From positions 1-61,673 of the forward strand of contig PNAM01000035.1 in the NCBI GenBank assembly GCA_003170275.1: a DNA stretch of 61,673 nucleotides. The letters are read 5' to 3'. The position numbers were made by a program, and so were the translations under genes. The notes beneath the pieces are model-generated. The model saw only the letters and a list, made by a program, of their open reading frames with translations, had not been told where the DNA came from and searched no databases. Origin of the DNA: Myxococcales bacterium. GTDB lineage: Bacteria > Myxococcota_A > Polyangia > Palsa-1104. Positions 9,802 to 18,464 of the stretch are shown here, in pieces. Numbering within the stretch: the stretch's first letter is position 1; each line of letters starts with the position of its first letter.

Positions 9802-10272
9802 TCACGATCTCTCGAATCGCGCCGCCAGCGCGCGTCGTTCAGCAGCATCGAGCGCCTGATCGGTCTTGGGATAGAGGATTCGTTCCTCCTTTCGGTTGTG
9901 GACCTCGATGATGCCGGTGAGCTCGCGGGCGGCCGCGTCGAACCGCTCTCGGTCGACGGCTGCTAGCGCGGCGGCCGCTGCCCCCAGCAGCACCTCGATC
10001 CGCTGGTGCTCACCGTTCATCACCGCGACCGGGCCGGCGTTGCGCGTGCGCTCTTCGAAGACCGGAAAGACGATGTGCTCTTCGAGGCGGATGTGGCGAC
10101 GCAGCCCACGATCGAACCGATCGAAGTGCTCACGCGCCTCCGGCATCGCGCCGCACGCGACGCCCTGTCGCGCATCCGCAAGGAAACGGTCGAGACGCGC
10201 GTGATCGGCCTGCAAGCACTCGGTGACGCTCGACAGCCCGCGAGTCCCGAATTCTTCCGAGTGGGTCTTCAT
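9802..10272 (-). CDS. Hemerythrin-like (HHE) protein
   Basis: 156 residues with all the expected di-iron segments: ADHARLD, the helix HIRLEEHIVFPVFEE, EHQRIEVLL and HNRKEERILYP. Such proteins bind O2, NO or iron reversibly. ATG 10272 overlaps the upstream hemerythrin stop by 4 bp (a second ATG at 10278 is possible), and the globin kinase starts 13 bp downstream, so an O2-binding protein is cotranscribed with an O2/NO sensor. Confidence 0.85.
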   Translation of the reverse strand: MKTHSEEFGTRGLSSVTECLQADHARLDRFLADARQGVACGAMPEAREHFDRFDRGLRRHIRLEEHIVFPVFEERTRNAGPVAVMNGEHQRIEVLLGAAAAALAAVDRERFDAAARELTGIIEVHNRKEERILYPKTDQALDAAERRALAARFERS

Positions 10273-10685
10273 GCGCATCCCCGTCCTTCCGCGGCGAGAA
10301 TCGGCAGCAGCACGCGCCGCTCCTCCTCCAGGTGGGCGTGAAGCGCGGCCTTGAGCTCGCGCAGATCGCCCGCCGCCACCGTGAATTTCCCCTCCTGCAG
10401 CGCGCGCTCGATTCCTCGCACCAGATCGAGCAGCACGGCGTGCTGCCGGCGCATCCGCTGGGTCTGCGGAAACTGCGGGTCACCCACCAGCCGCTCGATG
10501 GCCGGGAAGAGCGACTGCTCTTCGAGCCGGATGCGCTCGCGCAGGCGCCGGGCCAGCGACGCCAGCGCGTCCTCCGACTGCGGGCTCGCGTGGTCGTCCA
10601 CGTACTGTTCCACCAGCACGCGCAGGCCTTCGATCAGCCGCGCCTCGCGCGTCAACAGCGTCGTCGTCGCTTCCGCCTCTTGCAT
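10269..10685 (-). CDS. Hemerythrin-like (HHE) protein
   Basis: 138 residues. It keeps RLEEQSLFPAIE, RRQHAVLLDL and HAHLEEERRVLLPIL, but the first histidine-bearing helix is weaker than in its neighbour (VDDHASPQ), so the iron site may be incomplete. It begins 4 bp after the multicopper oxidase gene and overlaps the next hemerythrin, placing it in the middle of the cupredoxin-oxidase-hemerythrin-kinase operon. Confidence 0.75.
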   Translation of the reverse strand: MQEAEATTTLLTREARLIEGLRVLVEQYVDDHASPQSEDALASLARRLRERIRLEEQSLFPAIERLVGDPQFPQTQRMRRQHAVLLDLVRGIERALQEGKFTVAAGDLRELKAALHAHLEEERRVLLPILAAEGRGCA

Positions 10686-10689
10686 CTGC

Positions 10690-11853
10690 CTACTCCACCT
10701 GAAAGACGGTGAGCGGCCCGCGCGGATATTTTCCGCTCGAGGCCTCGCCGCGCAGGTTGTGGTCGTGCGCGATCGACAGCCCCTTGCCGAGACCGCAGCT
10801 CATGCAGACCTTGTCCTTCTTGTCCTTGATCGGCACCAGCACCTCGATGCGCTCGCCCGATGCGATCGGCAGCGTGTCCTTCCAGTACGGCGAGTCCAGC
10901 CCGCGTCCGTCCATGCCGATCACCTGCATGTGATAGGCGTGCGGATGAAACATGAATGTGTGATCCCAGCCCATCGCCAAGAGGCGCAACAGGACCACCT
11001 CGCCCTCCTTGGCCTTGATCACCGAGCGCGCGTCGGCGATGGTCGAGAGCTTGTTGGAGAGATCGGACGTGAAGATGCGGCCGTTGAGCAGGAAGTAGTT
11101 GGTCTTGAACTTCATCATGTCGTAGTCGCCGACGTCGTGGATGGCGTCGTTGTGCTCGGTGTCGGTCTCCGAGAACCACAGCGTGTATTCGCGATCGAAG
11201 TGCTTGCCGTAGATGGTGTTCGGCTTGGGCCCGTCGACGATGAACGCGCCGAACATGCCGAGCAGCGCGTGCGTCGAGGTGTCGACGTGGCAGTGATAAC
11301 TGTAGGTGCCCTCGTACTGCGGCACGAAGTGATAGGTGTACGACTCGCCCACCGGCACGCCCGCGAGCAGCGCGTCGGGCAGGCCCTTGGTCGGCACGCC
11401 GGGCACGCCGTCGTAGGTCTGCACCAGATCCATGCCGTGGAAGTGGATGGTGTGCGGCACGTTGGCGAACGACGAGTCCTTCTCCAGGTGATGGTGCCCG
11501 GAGTTGTGCAGGATGACCCGCACGTCGTCGCCGACCTTGACGCGAATGGTCGGCGCGGGAATCTGCGGCGGCGGCAACGTCCCGCCCGCCGGCATCTCGC
11601 CGAACTTCTCGTCGAAGGCGACGTAGCTGACGATGTAGGTCTTCTTGCCGTCGGCGAACTCCCACTCGCCGTCGTTGATATAAAGGTGGAAGGTCTTCTG
11701 CGGTCGCTCCTTCTTGTTCTTGATCTGCGCGGCGAGCTGCTCGGCCCGATCCGAGACCGAGCCCGAGCCCGAGACCGTGGCGCTGCGACGGCGCGCGTCC
11801 GAGCTGCCGGCGAAGGAGACGATCGTCAAGGCGATCAGCGCGGCGCGGGTCAC
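10690..11853 (-). CDS. Exported multicopper oxidase-like protein
   Basis: 387 residues with an N-terminal signal-like segment (about 1-20). Cupredoxin copper-binding motifs are visible: HTIHFHGMD, then YSYHCHVDTSTHALLGMFGAFIV, and a second domain with HTFMFHPHAYHM. The canonical C-terminal HCHxxxHxxxxM motif is replaced by a short tail with MSCG and AHDHN, so it resembles two-domain or nitrite-reductase-like oxidases rather than laccase. The substrate is unknown. It overlaps the upstream cupredoxin gene by 4 bp; both are probably periplasmic and could exchange electrons. Confidence 0.8.
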   Translation of the reverse strand: MTRAALIALTIVSFAGSSDARRRSATVSGSGSVSDRAEQLAAQIKNKKERPQKTFHLYINDGEWEFADGKKTYIVSYVAFDEKFGEMPAGGTLPPPQIPAPTIRVKVGDDVRVILHNSGHHHLEKDSSFANVPHTIHFHGMDLVQTYDGVPGVPTKGLPDALLAGVPVGESYTYHFVPQYEGTYSYHCHVDTSTHALLGMFGAFIVDGPKPNTIYGKHFDREYTLWFSETDTEHNDAIHDVGDYDMMKFKTNYFLLNGRIFTSDLSNKLSTIADARSVIKAKEGEVVLLRLLAMGWDHTFMFHPHAYHMQVIGMDGRGLDSPYWKDTLPIASGERIEVLVPIKDKKDKVCMSCGLGKGLSIAHDHNLRGEASSGKYPRGPLTVFQVE

Positions 11854-12410
11854 GATGCGCCTCCGACGGTCAGCTTGAAGGTGGTCTTGAGCTGCTCCTC
11901 GGACAAGCCTTCACCCCAGATGCGCACGGCGTAGGTGCCGGCGGGCAGGCCGCTGATGGTGAAGGTGCCGTCCTTCTGCGGCGTGGTGAAGAACGGGTTC
12001 TGCAGGACCACGATATACGCGCTCATCTCCTTGTGGACGTTGCAGCTCAAGTGCACCACGCCCGTTTCAGTCAAGGTCTTCGGCTGGGTCTGCATCTTGG
12101 GCAGCACCGCGTCGTTGAACAGCACCCGCTTCTCCCCGCGCGCGTACACGTTGTGCAGCTCGGGATCCTCGCTCTTGAAGACCACCTGGGTGCCGGCGAC
12201 CATCGGCAGCACGTGCGGCAGGTACACGTTGCCGCGCTGGGTGACCACCGCCGGCGCTTTGGGCGCTTCCACCTTGCCGTCGAACTTCTCGACATAGACC
12301 AGCTGCACCTTGCGCCGCAGCGACGGGTCCTCGAGCTTCCCGCTGAGCGTCTGCGCGTGGGCGGCGGTGGCGAGGAGCATCGGGATGGCGAGCAGCAATG
12401 GGCGAAGCAT
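11850..12410 (-). CDS. Exported cupredoxin (plastocyanin-like) protein
   Basis: 186 residues with a signal peptide (MLRPLLLAIPMLLATAAHA). Type I copper ligands are visible as LHNVY and CNVHKEM, the His...Cys-His-Met set of a blue copper protein, followed by a carboxypeptidase-regulatory-like tail (TISGLPAGTYAVRIWG). It is a paralogue of the protein at 29138. A good AGGAG site precedes ATG 12410. It leads the operon with the multicopper oxidase, for which it may be the electron partner. Confidence 0.85.
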   Translation of the reverse strand: MLRPLLLAIPMLLATAAHAQTLSGKLEDPSLRRKVQLVYVEKFDGKVEAPKAPAVVTQRGNVYLPHVLPMVAGTQVVFKSEDPELHNVYARGEKRVLFNDAVLPKMQTQPKTLTETGVVHLSCNVHKEMSAYIVVLQNPFFTTPQKDGTFTISGLPAGTYAVRIWGEGLSEEQLKTTFKLTVGGAS

Positions 12411-12446
12411 GGCGTTCTCCTGTTTGTTTTCTTGCACCCTCGCTTC

Positions 12447-12463
12447 AGCAACCCCCGGGCCAA
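12447..12463 (-). promoter_or_regulatory. Candidate sigma-54 promoter for cupredoxin operon
   Basis: Minus-strand TTGGCCCGGGGGTTGCT has TTGG and TTGCT at exact sigma-54 spacing, 37 bp before ATG 12410. If correct, the whole set from the cupredoxin to the globin kinase is sigma-54 dependent, giving a feedback loop with the activator at 6713. Confidence 0.5.
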
Positions 12464-12569
12464 CCGTTTGCCGCGTTACATCGCCAGGAACCGCGCAAAT
12501 CTGGCGTTCGACCTGGCGGACCGCCGCAAACTCTGCGCCCGGCGAATCCGAAAGCGCAGCCGGACGCGG

Positions 12570-12585
12570 TGGCACATCGCTTGCT
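12570..12585 (+). promoter_or_regulatory. Sigma-54 promoter (best match in window)
   Basis: TGGCACATCGCTTGCT matches the consensus TGGCAC-N5-TTGCW at every scored position. The predicted start is near 12597 and the USP ATG is at 12608 behind a TTGGAGG ribosome site. Confidence 0.7.
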
Positions 12586-12607
12586 GAAGCCGGCGTTGGA
12601 GGCCTTC

Positions 12608-13309
12608 ATGAGCGAGCTCAAGAGCATTCTCGTAGCGGTCGATTTCGGCAGCACCTCGCAGCGCGCGTACGAAGCGGCGATCGATCTGGCGTCGCGCCTA
12701 CGAGCCCCGCTCGAGATCGTGCACGTCTGTGCGCCGGTCCCGACCACGGTCACCGACGAGAGCGCCTATACCGCGCCGGTGCGCGAGCGGCTCGCCGGCC
12801 TGGTGGACAACGCCACCTCGCGCGGCGTGACCGCACGCGCCCACCTCAAATTGGAGACGCCGGTGTTCGGGCTCCTGGAGATCATCGATCAGCTCGAGCC
12901 GATGCTGGTGGTGGTGGGCAGCCACGGCCGGCGCGGCATTCAGCGCGCGCTGCTCGGTAGCGTCTCGGACGCGCTCGCGCATCGCAGCGCCGTTCCGGTG
13001 GTGATCGTGCCGGCGCCGGAGCGCAAGCAGGCCGCCGAGCGCGCCGCCTGGTCCTGCGCGAGCTGCGGGCACATCCTCGGCAAGAACGAGTCGAGCGAAT
13101 ACTGCAACCGCTGCAGCGCCACGCCGGTGCAGTGGATCGGCGCGCCGATCACCAGCGGGCCGATCGATCTCGCCGAGGCCGCGATCGGAGAGGCCACGGT
13201 CCCCGATCTGTCCGCCTCGCAGACGCGCGATCCGGCCTCCACCTTCGCGATCTCGCCGCCGGGCGTCGAGGGGTACGACGTCAATCCCGAGCTGCGCGTC
13301 CGCTACTGA
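12608..13309 (+). CDS. Universal stress protein with C-terminal zinc ribbon
   Basis: 233 residues. Residues 1-140 are a Usp domain (SILVAVDFGS; GSHGRRGIQRALLGSVSDAL; VPVVIV). Residues about 150-180 form a zinc-ribbon-like CASCGHILGKNESSEYCNRC (C-x2-C then C-x2-C), and the last 50 residues are low-complexity. A Usp fused to a zinc ribbon is uncommon and could give DNA, RNA or protein contact. It has the best sigma-54 promoter of the window and is divergent from the cupredoxin operon. Confidence 0.88.
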   Translation: MSELKSILVAVDFGSTSQRAYEAAIDLASRLRAPLEIVHVCAPVPTTVTDESAYTAPVRERLAGLVDNATSRGVTARAHLKLETPVFGLLEIIDQLEPMLVVVGSHGRRGIQRALLGSVSDALAHRSAVPVVIVPAPERKQAAERAAWSCASCGHILGKNESSEYCNRCSATPVQWIGAPITSGPIDLAEAAIGEATVPDLSASQTRDPASTFAISPPGVEGYDVNPELRVRY

Positions 13310-13318
13310 CCGCACCGC

Positions 13319-13603
13319 TCACGGCGGTCCGAGCGCCGGACGCGCTCCCGCCGGCGGCCCCGGGCACGAGCCCACCAGGAACTGCCGCCAACCCACATCG
13401 TGCGCGTCGAGCAAACGCGCGGCCGCCGCGCTGACGTACCAGTAAAGCAAGTGGGCACCTTGCCCCGGCGACTCCAAGATGCCGAAGCTCAGCGATTGTC
13501 CTTCCGCTTCGAGCGCCGGACCGCACTGACGCGCCAGACGCCAGTGTTGCCACGCGCCGGCGACGTCGTCCCCCGTGAACCCGAGCAAGAACCACGTGGT
13601 CAT
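13319..13603 (-). CDS. Small protein of unknown function
   Basis: 94 residues, MTTWFLLGFTGDD..., Trp-rich, no signal or membrane segment. Family not recognised. It lies 26 bp downstream of the VIT transporter on the same strand and may be the last gene of that operon. No clear ribosome site is seen, so the call is tentative. Confidence 0.45.
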   Translation of the reverse strand: MTTWFLLGFTGDDVAGAWQHWRLARQCGPALEAEGQSLSFGILESPGQGAHLLYWYVSAAAARLLDAHDVGWRQFLVGSCPGPPAGARPALGPP

Positions 13604-13629
13604 GCGAGGAGGGATAGCAAGCAGTGTGC

Positions 13630-14337
13630 CTACTGATGGAACAGCCGGCCGATCAAGTAGCCGATCACCGCCGAGGCCATGCCGATGGCGGTCATTTCGG
13701 CCCCGCTGCGGAGCCAGTGACCGACGGTGCTGCGCGCCTTGTACGCGCCGGCTGCGAACAGCGTGAGCGTCGAGACGACCAGCGACGCGACGATGCTGGT
13801 GCGGATGGAGAAGAACACGAACGGCAACAGTGGGATCAAGGATCCGATCAGCGCCGCCAGCCCGACCGTGAGCGCCGCGCCGAGCGCCCGCCCGCGCGGC
13901 ACCGGCTGGAGCCGAAGCTCCTCGGCCATCATGACCGCGACCCATACTTCCTTGTTGGCCGTGATCGCCGCGACGACCTGCTCGAGGAGCTCGCCCGAGA
14001 TCCCCTTCTGTCGATAGATCTCGCGTACCTCGTCGGCTTCCAGCTGCGGCACCTGCTCGATGTGGCGTCGCTCGCGCGCCACCTCGCTCTCATACAGCGC
14101 GCGCTCGGCCTGCGTGGCGGTGTAGGCGACTGCGCCCATCGACACCGATTCGGCAAAGGTCGCGGCGAGGCCGGCGGCGAGCACGATGCGCGGATCTTCG
14201 GTGGCCGCCGCCACGCCGAGCAGCACGCCCAACACGTTGACCAGGCCGTCCTGCCCGCCGAGGATCACGTCGCGCAGCCGCGAGCCGGGCCGGTGCGGAT
14301 CGACGTTTCGATGGTAGTTCTCGTCGCTGCTCAGCAT
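13630..14337 (-). CDS. VIT1/CCC1-family iron/manganese transporter
   Basis: 235 residues with about five membrane segments. The family start GGQDGLVNVLGVLLGVA and the AESVSMGAVAY helix are present, followed by the cytoplasmic Glu-rich helical metal-binding region (EVARERRHIEQVPQLEADEVREI) and two C-terminal hydrophobic hairpins. Such proteins export Fe2+ or Mn2+ from the cytosol. It overlaps the Cys4-CBS gene by 7 bp, so the CBS protein may regulate it or be coexpressed for metal homeostasis. Confidence 0.88.
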   Translation of the reverse strand: MLSSDENYHRNVDPHRPGSRLRDVILGGQDGLVNVLGVLLGVAAATEDPRIVLAAGLAATFAESVSMGAVAYTATQAERALYESEVARERRHIEQVPQLEADEVREIYRQKGISGELLEQVVAAITANKEVWVAVMMAEELRLQPVPRGRALGAALTVGLAALIGSLIPLLPFVFFSIRTSIVASLVVSTLTLFAAGAYKARSTVGHWLRSGAEMTAIGMASAVIGYLIGRLFHQ

Positions 14338-15062
14338 TCAGGCTTGGTCTCGTGTGCCATCCATCGCGCGAGATCGAGCGCCGAGAGGATCCCCACCACG
14401 CGTCCGTCGCTTCCGACCACCGGCACCCGGTGCACCCCCTCGACCGACATGAGGGTGGCGGCGTTCGCGAGCGAGTCGGTTTCGCACAGCGTGAACGCGA
14501 CCGGCATCATGATCTCGCCGACCGTCACGCGCGAGAGCGGCGTCAGGCGATAGCCGTCGTCGAGGCCAGCCGCGCGTCGCTCGGCGATCGGCAGCGGCTC
14601 GTCGTACAGGTCGGCGTTCTCGAAGCGCTCGCGCAAGATGTCGGTCTTGGACACCACGCCGATGGGGAAGCCCTCCGCGTCGACGACCGGCACTCCGCTG
14701 ATGTTGTCCTCGAGCAAGAGCGCGGTGAGCGCCTCGACGCTCACATCGGCGGTCAAGCAGGTGACGCTTTGCGACATCACCGAGGAGATCTGGGTCCGGC
14801 CGGCTGCGCGCGGGAGCAGCCGGCGGAGCAGATCCTTCACCGGCGGCGAGGACGCCTCGCAGGTCACGTGCGTCGGGCGGCCGTCGTCGTTCGCGCCGAT
14901 CTCCTGGCAGCGGTCGCATACCGCGCACTCGGCGAGCCCGACCGAGTCCTGGTGGCGGGGGCAGAACACGCTGGTTACGACTGCGGGCGCGCGGTCGGTC
15001 TGGATGATCTCGCGTTCGCGCACAGGTAGGCGGACGGAATTGCGCGAAAGATGGGTCGACAT
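14331..15062 (-). CDS. CBS-pair protein with N-terminal Cys4 motif
   Basis: 243 residues. Cysteines C34, C46, C49 and C68 have the same C-x11-C-x2-C-x18-C spacing as in four other CBS proteins here, followed by two CBS motifs with SGVPVVD and HRVPVVG strands. The second CBS is interrupted by a short insert (ERFENADLYDEPLPIAERR). ATG 15062 has a GGAGG site. It is the first gene of an operon with the VIT transporter (7-bp overlap). Confidence 0.85.
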   Translation of the reverse strand: MSTHLSRNSVRLPVREREIIQTDRAPAVVTSVFCPRHQDSVGLAECAVCDRCQEIGANDDGRPTHVTCEASSPPVKDLLRRLLPRAAGRTQISSVMSQSVTCLTADVSVEALTALLLEDNISGVPVVDAEGFPIGVVSKTDILRERFENADLYDEPLPIAERRAAGLDDGYRLTPLSRVTVGEIMMPVAFTLCETDSLANAATLMSVEGVHRVPVVGSDGRVVGILSALDLARWMAHETKPEC

Positions 15063-15085
15063 GGAGGCCTCCTGCCCGGACGGAC

Positions 15086-15101
15086 TGAAAGAGTCGTGCC
15101 A
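15086..15101 (-). promoter_or_regulatory. Candidate sigma-54 promoter for CBS-VIT operon
   Basis: Minus-strand TGGCACGACTCTTTCA has a perfect TGGCACG -24 element and TTTCA at the -12 position, 24 bp before ATG 15062. The same core (GGCACGACTCTT) precedes the CBS gene at 18912. Confidence 0.55.
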
Positions 15102-15235
15102 GCATTTAGCCGTCGCTGGGGGAGCGTTCCGGCAAATTTGGCGCGACGAACCACTCAGCTCGAAAAAATTGCGCGGGTCCCTTGCTCATTCCCAGGGACT
15201 CCGCGCTGGCACGCGACTTGAGTAACACCATAGGC

Positions 15236-16657
15236 ATGGCCGTGCGCTGCGTGATCGTGGGGGCGGGCATTTCTGGCTTGGCGCTCGCCGACGCCCTCTG
15301 CGCGCGCGGAATCGAGCCGTTGGTGCTCGAATCCGCGCCGCGCGCTGGCGGCAAGATCGAGACGCGAAATCGAGGCGAGTTGGTGGTCGAGTGCGGTCCC
15401 GCCGGGTTTCTCGATCGCGAGCCGGCGATGATGCGCCTCGCGAGCTCGCTTGGGCTGCGCGTGGTGGATGCGTTGCCGGCCGCGCGGCGAAGGGCGGTGC
15501 TCGCTGGCGGAAATCTGCTCGAGGTCCCGCGAGGACCGCGCGATCTCCTCTCGACGACGCTCCTGTCCGCGCACGGCAAGCTGCGGCTGCTGGGCGACCT
15601 GTTCGTGCGTCGATCGAAGGGCCGGGGCGATGAATCGGTGGGCGCGTTCGCGCGCCGCCGGTTGGGCAGCGAGGCCGCTGAACGCGTTTTCTTTCCCCTG
15701 GTGTCCGGCCTGTACGCCGGAGATCCGGACCGCATCAGCCTGGCTGCAGCCTTCCCGTGGTTGGCGCGCTTGGAAGCGGCGCATCGCAGCCTGCTGATCG
15801 GCGCAGCGCGCGAGCTCGGAGGCCGGCGTGCGGGTTCTCGGCTGCGCACGTTCGCATCCGGAATGGAGGAGTTGCCGCGCGCGCTCGCCCGGCGGCTCGG
15901 GAACACGCTGCGGTTGGGTGCAGCGGTCCGGGCGCTGTCCGCTACACCGGCTGGCTGGCGGCTCTCGGTCGACGAGCAGGGGGCGGCAAGCGAGCTGGAA
16001 GCGCCCGCGATTGCGCTCGCGGTACCGGCCTATGAGGCTGCACGCCTCGTTGCTTCGGTGTCGCCCGCGGCCCACGCCGCCACCTCGGCGATCGAGTACG
16101 TTCCGGTGATCCTCGTCTATCTCGCCTACCGGGTGGAGCAGCTCGCCGTCCCTGCCGATCTGTACGGGTTCCTCAGCGCTCGCGGCGGCTCGACGCGGCT
16201 CCTCGGCGCCGTGTTTCATTCAGCGGCCTTCCCGGCGCGCGCTCCGCAGGGCACCGTCCTCGTCTCTGCGCGGCTCGGCGGCGCGCGCGATCCGGCGATC
16301 GGCGCGCTGAACGACGCGCAGCTGGTCGGGCTGGCGCATCAGGAGCTCGCCGCGCTCCTGCGCATCTCGGGCGCGCCGCTGGACACCCAGGTGATCCGGC
16401 ATGCACGGGCGCTGCCGCAGTACACCATCGGCCATACCCTCCGGTTGGCGCTCCTCGACGACGCGGAGCGTGCGTGTCCGGGGCTGTTCTTCGCGGGAAA
16501 TGCGTACCGGGGACTCGGTGTGCCCGATTGTGTCGCGGCGGCGACGCGCCGTGCCGACGAGATCGCAGCGTACCTCTCAGCGCAGGGCGTAGACGGCAAG
16601 CGCGGTGCTCGCGAGCAAGGCGAGCGTTTCTCTCAGGCCGACTTGCGCGGGCCGTAG
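15236..16657 (+). CDS. hemY: Oxygen-dependent-type protoporphyrinogen oxidase
   Basis: 473 residues, the usual length for FAD-dependent protoporphyrinogen IX oxidase, which makes protoporphyrin IX. The FAD motif VGAGISGLALA is at 8-18; the substrate half contains VFFPLVSGLYAGDPDRISLAAAF and the C-terminal FAD motif FFAGNAYRGLGVPDCVAAA. A TGGCACGCGACTTGAG sequence 14-29 bp before the ATG resembles a sigma-54 promoter but leaves no leader, and no ribosome site is visible. The last 80 bp overlap the convergent YwiC-like gene. A damaged second copy of the C-terminal part lies at 41030-41340. Confidence 0.92.
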   Translation: MAVRCVIVGAGISGLALADALCARGIEPLVLESAPRAGGKIETRNRGELVVECGPAGFLDREPAMMRLASSLGLRVVDALPAARRRAVLAGGNLLEVPRGPRDLLSTTLLSAHGKLRLLGDLFVRRSKGRGDESVGAFARRRLGSEAAERVFFPLVSGLYAGDPDRISLAAAFPWLARLEAAHRSLLIGAARELGGRRAGSRLRTFASGMEELPRALARRLGNTLRLGAAVRALSATPAGWRLSVDEQGAASELEAPAIALAVPAYEAARLVASVSPAAHAATSAIEYVPVILVYLAYRVEQLAVPADLYGFLSARGGSTRLLGAVFHSAAFPARAPQGTVLVSARLGGARDPAIGALNDAQLVGLAHQELAALLRISGAPLDTQVIRHARALPQYTIGHTLRLALLDDAERACPGLFFAGNAYRGLGVPDCVAAATRRADEIAAYLSAQGVDGKRGAREQGERFSQADLRGP

Positions 16658-17311
16658 GCGCGGCAACGATCCGAATCTGCGCTGAACGAGATGCAGGGCG
16701 CGTGGAATCAGGCCCAGCGCGGCCATCGGCAGCTCGAGCACGAGGAGAGCGGCTAACGCTGCCCCGATCGCGACGGCTGCGCGCGTTTCGGCGCGCCCGT
16801 GGAAGGGCCGCTCGCGGGGCCGGAGCTCGCTGCGTACCAGAGGCACCGAGACCGCCGCGTGAACGCCAAGGACGATCGCGAGGGCAAGCGAAGACCGGAC
16901 GGGCAGACCACCGGCGAGCGCGATCGGACCCGCGGCGCCGCCCAGGATCGCCATCGCGGCGATCTCGAACCGCGCCGCCCGGTGCTCCCGCGTGTGACGC
17001 GCCCACCACGCGCCGCCCACGATGGCCAGCGCTGCCGACCCGGCCGCGATCCCGAAGACGTTGCCCGCCCGCGCGGCCAGCCATGCGCCGAACACGACTG
17101 CAACGCTGCTGAGAGAGAGGAGGACCGCGTCCGCTCTGCCCCACGGGGCAGATCGCTCGAACGGACCGCGGGCAAAGAACCCGCCTGAGAGCGCGAGTGC
17201 GAATCCCACTGCCGGCGCTGCGGCGGTCGCGAGTAACACCCCCGCCAGGGCAGCGCCGCCCAGCGTCAGGTAGCCGCCGTGTTCGCGAGGAAATGGGAAC
17301 CGGGCGTTCAT
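16577..17311 (-). CDS. YwiC-like membrane protein
   Basis: 244 residues, almost wholly hydrophobic, with six to eight membrane segments. It begins with the family signature FPREHGGYLTL, and an RELRP-like loop separates the two halves. Function in this family is not established; genes are often near nitrate or denitrification loci. It overlaps the NnrS stop by 4 bp (ATGA at 17308-17311) and its 3' end overlaps hemY tail to tail. Confidence 0.75.
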   Translation of the reverse strand: MNARFPFPREHGGYLTLGGAALAGVLLATAAAPAVGFALALSGGFFARGPFERSAPWGRADAVLLSLSSVAVVFGAWLAARAGNVFGIAAGSAALAIVGGAWWARHTREHRAARFEIAAMAILGGAAGPIALAGGLPVRSSLALAIVLGVHAAVSVPLVRSELRPRERPFHGRAETRAAVAIGAALAALLVLELPMAALGLIPRALHLVQRRFGSLPRLRPAQVGLRETLALLASTALAVYALR

Positions 17312-18462
17312 CCGGGCTGTTCGCGACGTTTGAAGGCGACCATCTTGGCGAGGAACAGCCCCCACACCAGCGCGGCGCCCAGCCAGAGCGATGCGGCGAC
17401 GGTGAGCGCCTCGAAGTAGTGCGTACTGAACCGTTCGGCGCACACCCGCGCGGCCACCGCTCCGAGCGTGAGCGCGCCGACCACGGCGACCGGCCACGGG
17501 CGGCCGCCGGCGACCTGCTCGCGCCCGGTGTGCAAGAACACCACGTGAAGCGAGACGGCGAACACCAGGAGCGACAGCCCGCCCACGAACGTCAGGTGCA
17601 ACGCCGGAATGCGCAGCGCCGGCCAGATCGCGGCCGTCAGCGGACCGAGCGGCACGAACAGGAGCGCCAGCCGATAGAGTCGTCGATGGAGCCCGCGCAC
17701 CGTCGGTGCGGTGGCGATCCGCGCGGCGAAGGCGACCTCGAGCGCCAACACCAACCCGCGTAGCAACAGTCCGCCACGCTCCCAGGCCAGGTACTGGATC
17801 GGAAAGCTCGCGAGCAGCGCCGCGGCCGCGAGCGCATGCAGCCGCAGCGTCCGCCGCCGCGATGCAGGCGATGGCTCGGGCGGCGCCTGCCCGTGCAGGA
17901 TGAGCGGCGTCAGCATCGGCGTGAGCGCCAGCACCAGCGCCAGGAGAACCGCTTCCTGGACCAGCGCGCGGCCGAGGCCGAGCGACCACGGCGCCGCGCC
18001 GAAGGAGAACGCGATCAACAGCCCGGCTCCCGCCGCGCCGCCGATCAGGCCGGCCGGAATGAACAGGAACGAAGGAGGCACCGGCGGCCTCGGGGCGGCG
18101 ATGCGCCGCATGCGCCGGATGGCGAACTGGGCGAGCGTCACGATCACCGCCAGATACGAGATCTCCGCCGCGGCCAACCAGCCGAACGCCACCGCAGGTG
18201 GGATCACCGCCACCCCGGCGGCCGCGAGCGCGAGCTCGAGCCAGGACATCGGCGGCGTACCGGTGCGCCGCGGGATCATGGTCCCGAGAAAGCCGACCGA
18301 GATCGCGAGCAGGAACGCCTGCGTCATGGTCAGCGCGTGAAAGACGCCGGGCCAGGAGCGCAACAGCCCAGTTCCGAAGAGCACCCACGGCGCCACGCCG
18401 GCCCAGGCCAGCAGAACGCCGACGGGAAACAGCAGCCGGAAGGGCTCCTTGCGAAGGCTCAA
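17308..18462 (-). CDS. NnrS-family haem-copper membrane protein
   Basis: 384 residues with about 12 membrane helices. It starts FRLLFPVGVLLAW and has family landmarks FHALTMTQAFLLAISVGFLGTMIPRRTG and LHLTFVGGLSLLVFAVSLHVVFLHTG with conserved histidines. NnrS proteins contain haem and copper and protect against nitric oxide stress. A TTG at 18462, directly after the upstream stop at 18465, is the likely start, since no ATG or GTG is near. It is cotranscribed with the Cys-rich protein upstream and the YwiC-like gene downstream. Confidence 0.85.
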   Translation of the reverse strand: MSLRKEPFRLLFPVGVLLAWAGVAPWVLFGTGLLRSWPGVFHALTMTQAFLLAISVGFLGTMIPRRTGTPPMSWLELALAAAGVAVIPPAVAFGWLAAAEISYLAVIVTLAQFAIRRMRRIAAPRPPVPPSFLFIPAGLIGGAAGAGLLIAFSFGAAPWSLGLGRALVQEAVLLALVLALTPMLTPLILHGQAPPEPSPASRRRTLRLHALAAAALLASFPIQYLAWERGGLLLRGLVLALEVAFAARIATAPTVRGLHRRLYRLALLFVPLGPLTAAIWPALRIPALHLTFVGGLSLLVFAVSLHVVFLHTGREQVAGGRPWPVAVVGALTLGAVAARVCAERFSTHYFEALTVAASLWLGAALVWGLFLAKMVAFKRREQPG

Positions 18463-18464
18463 CG

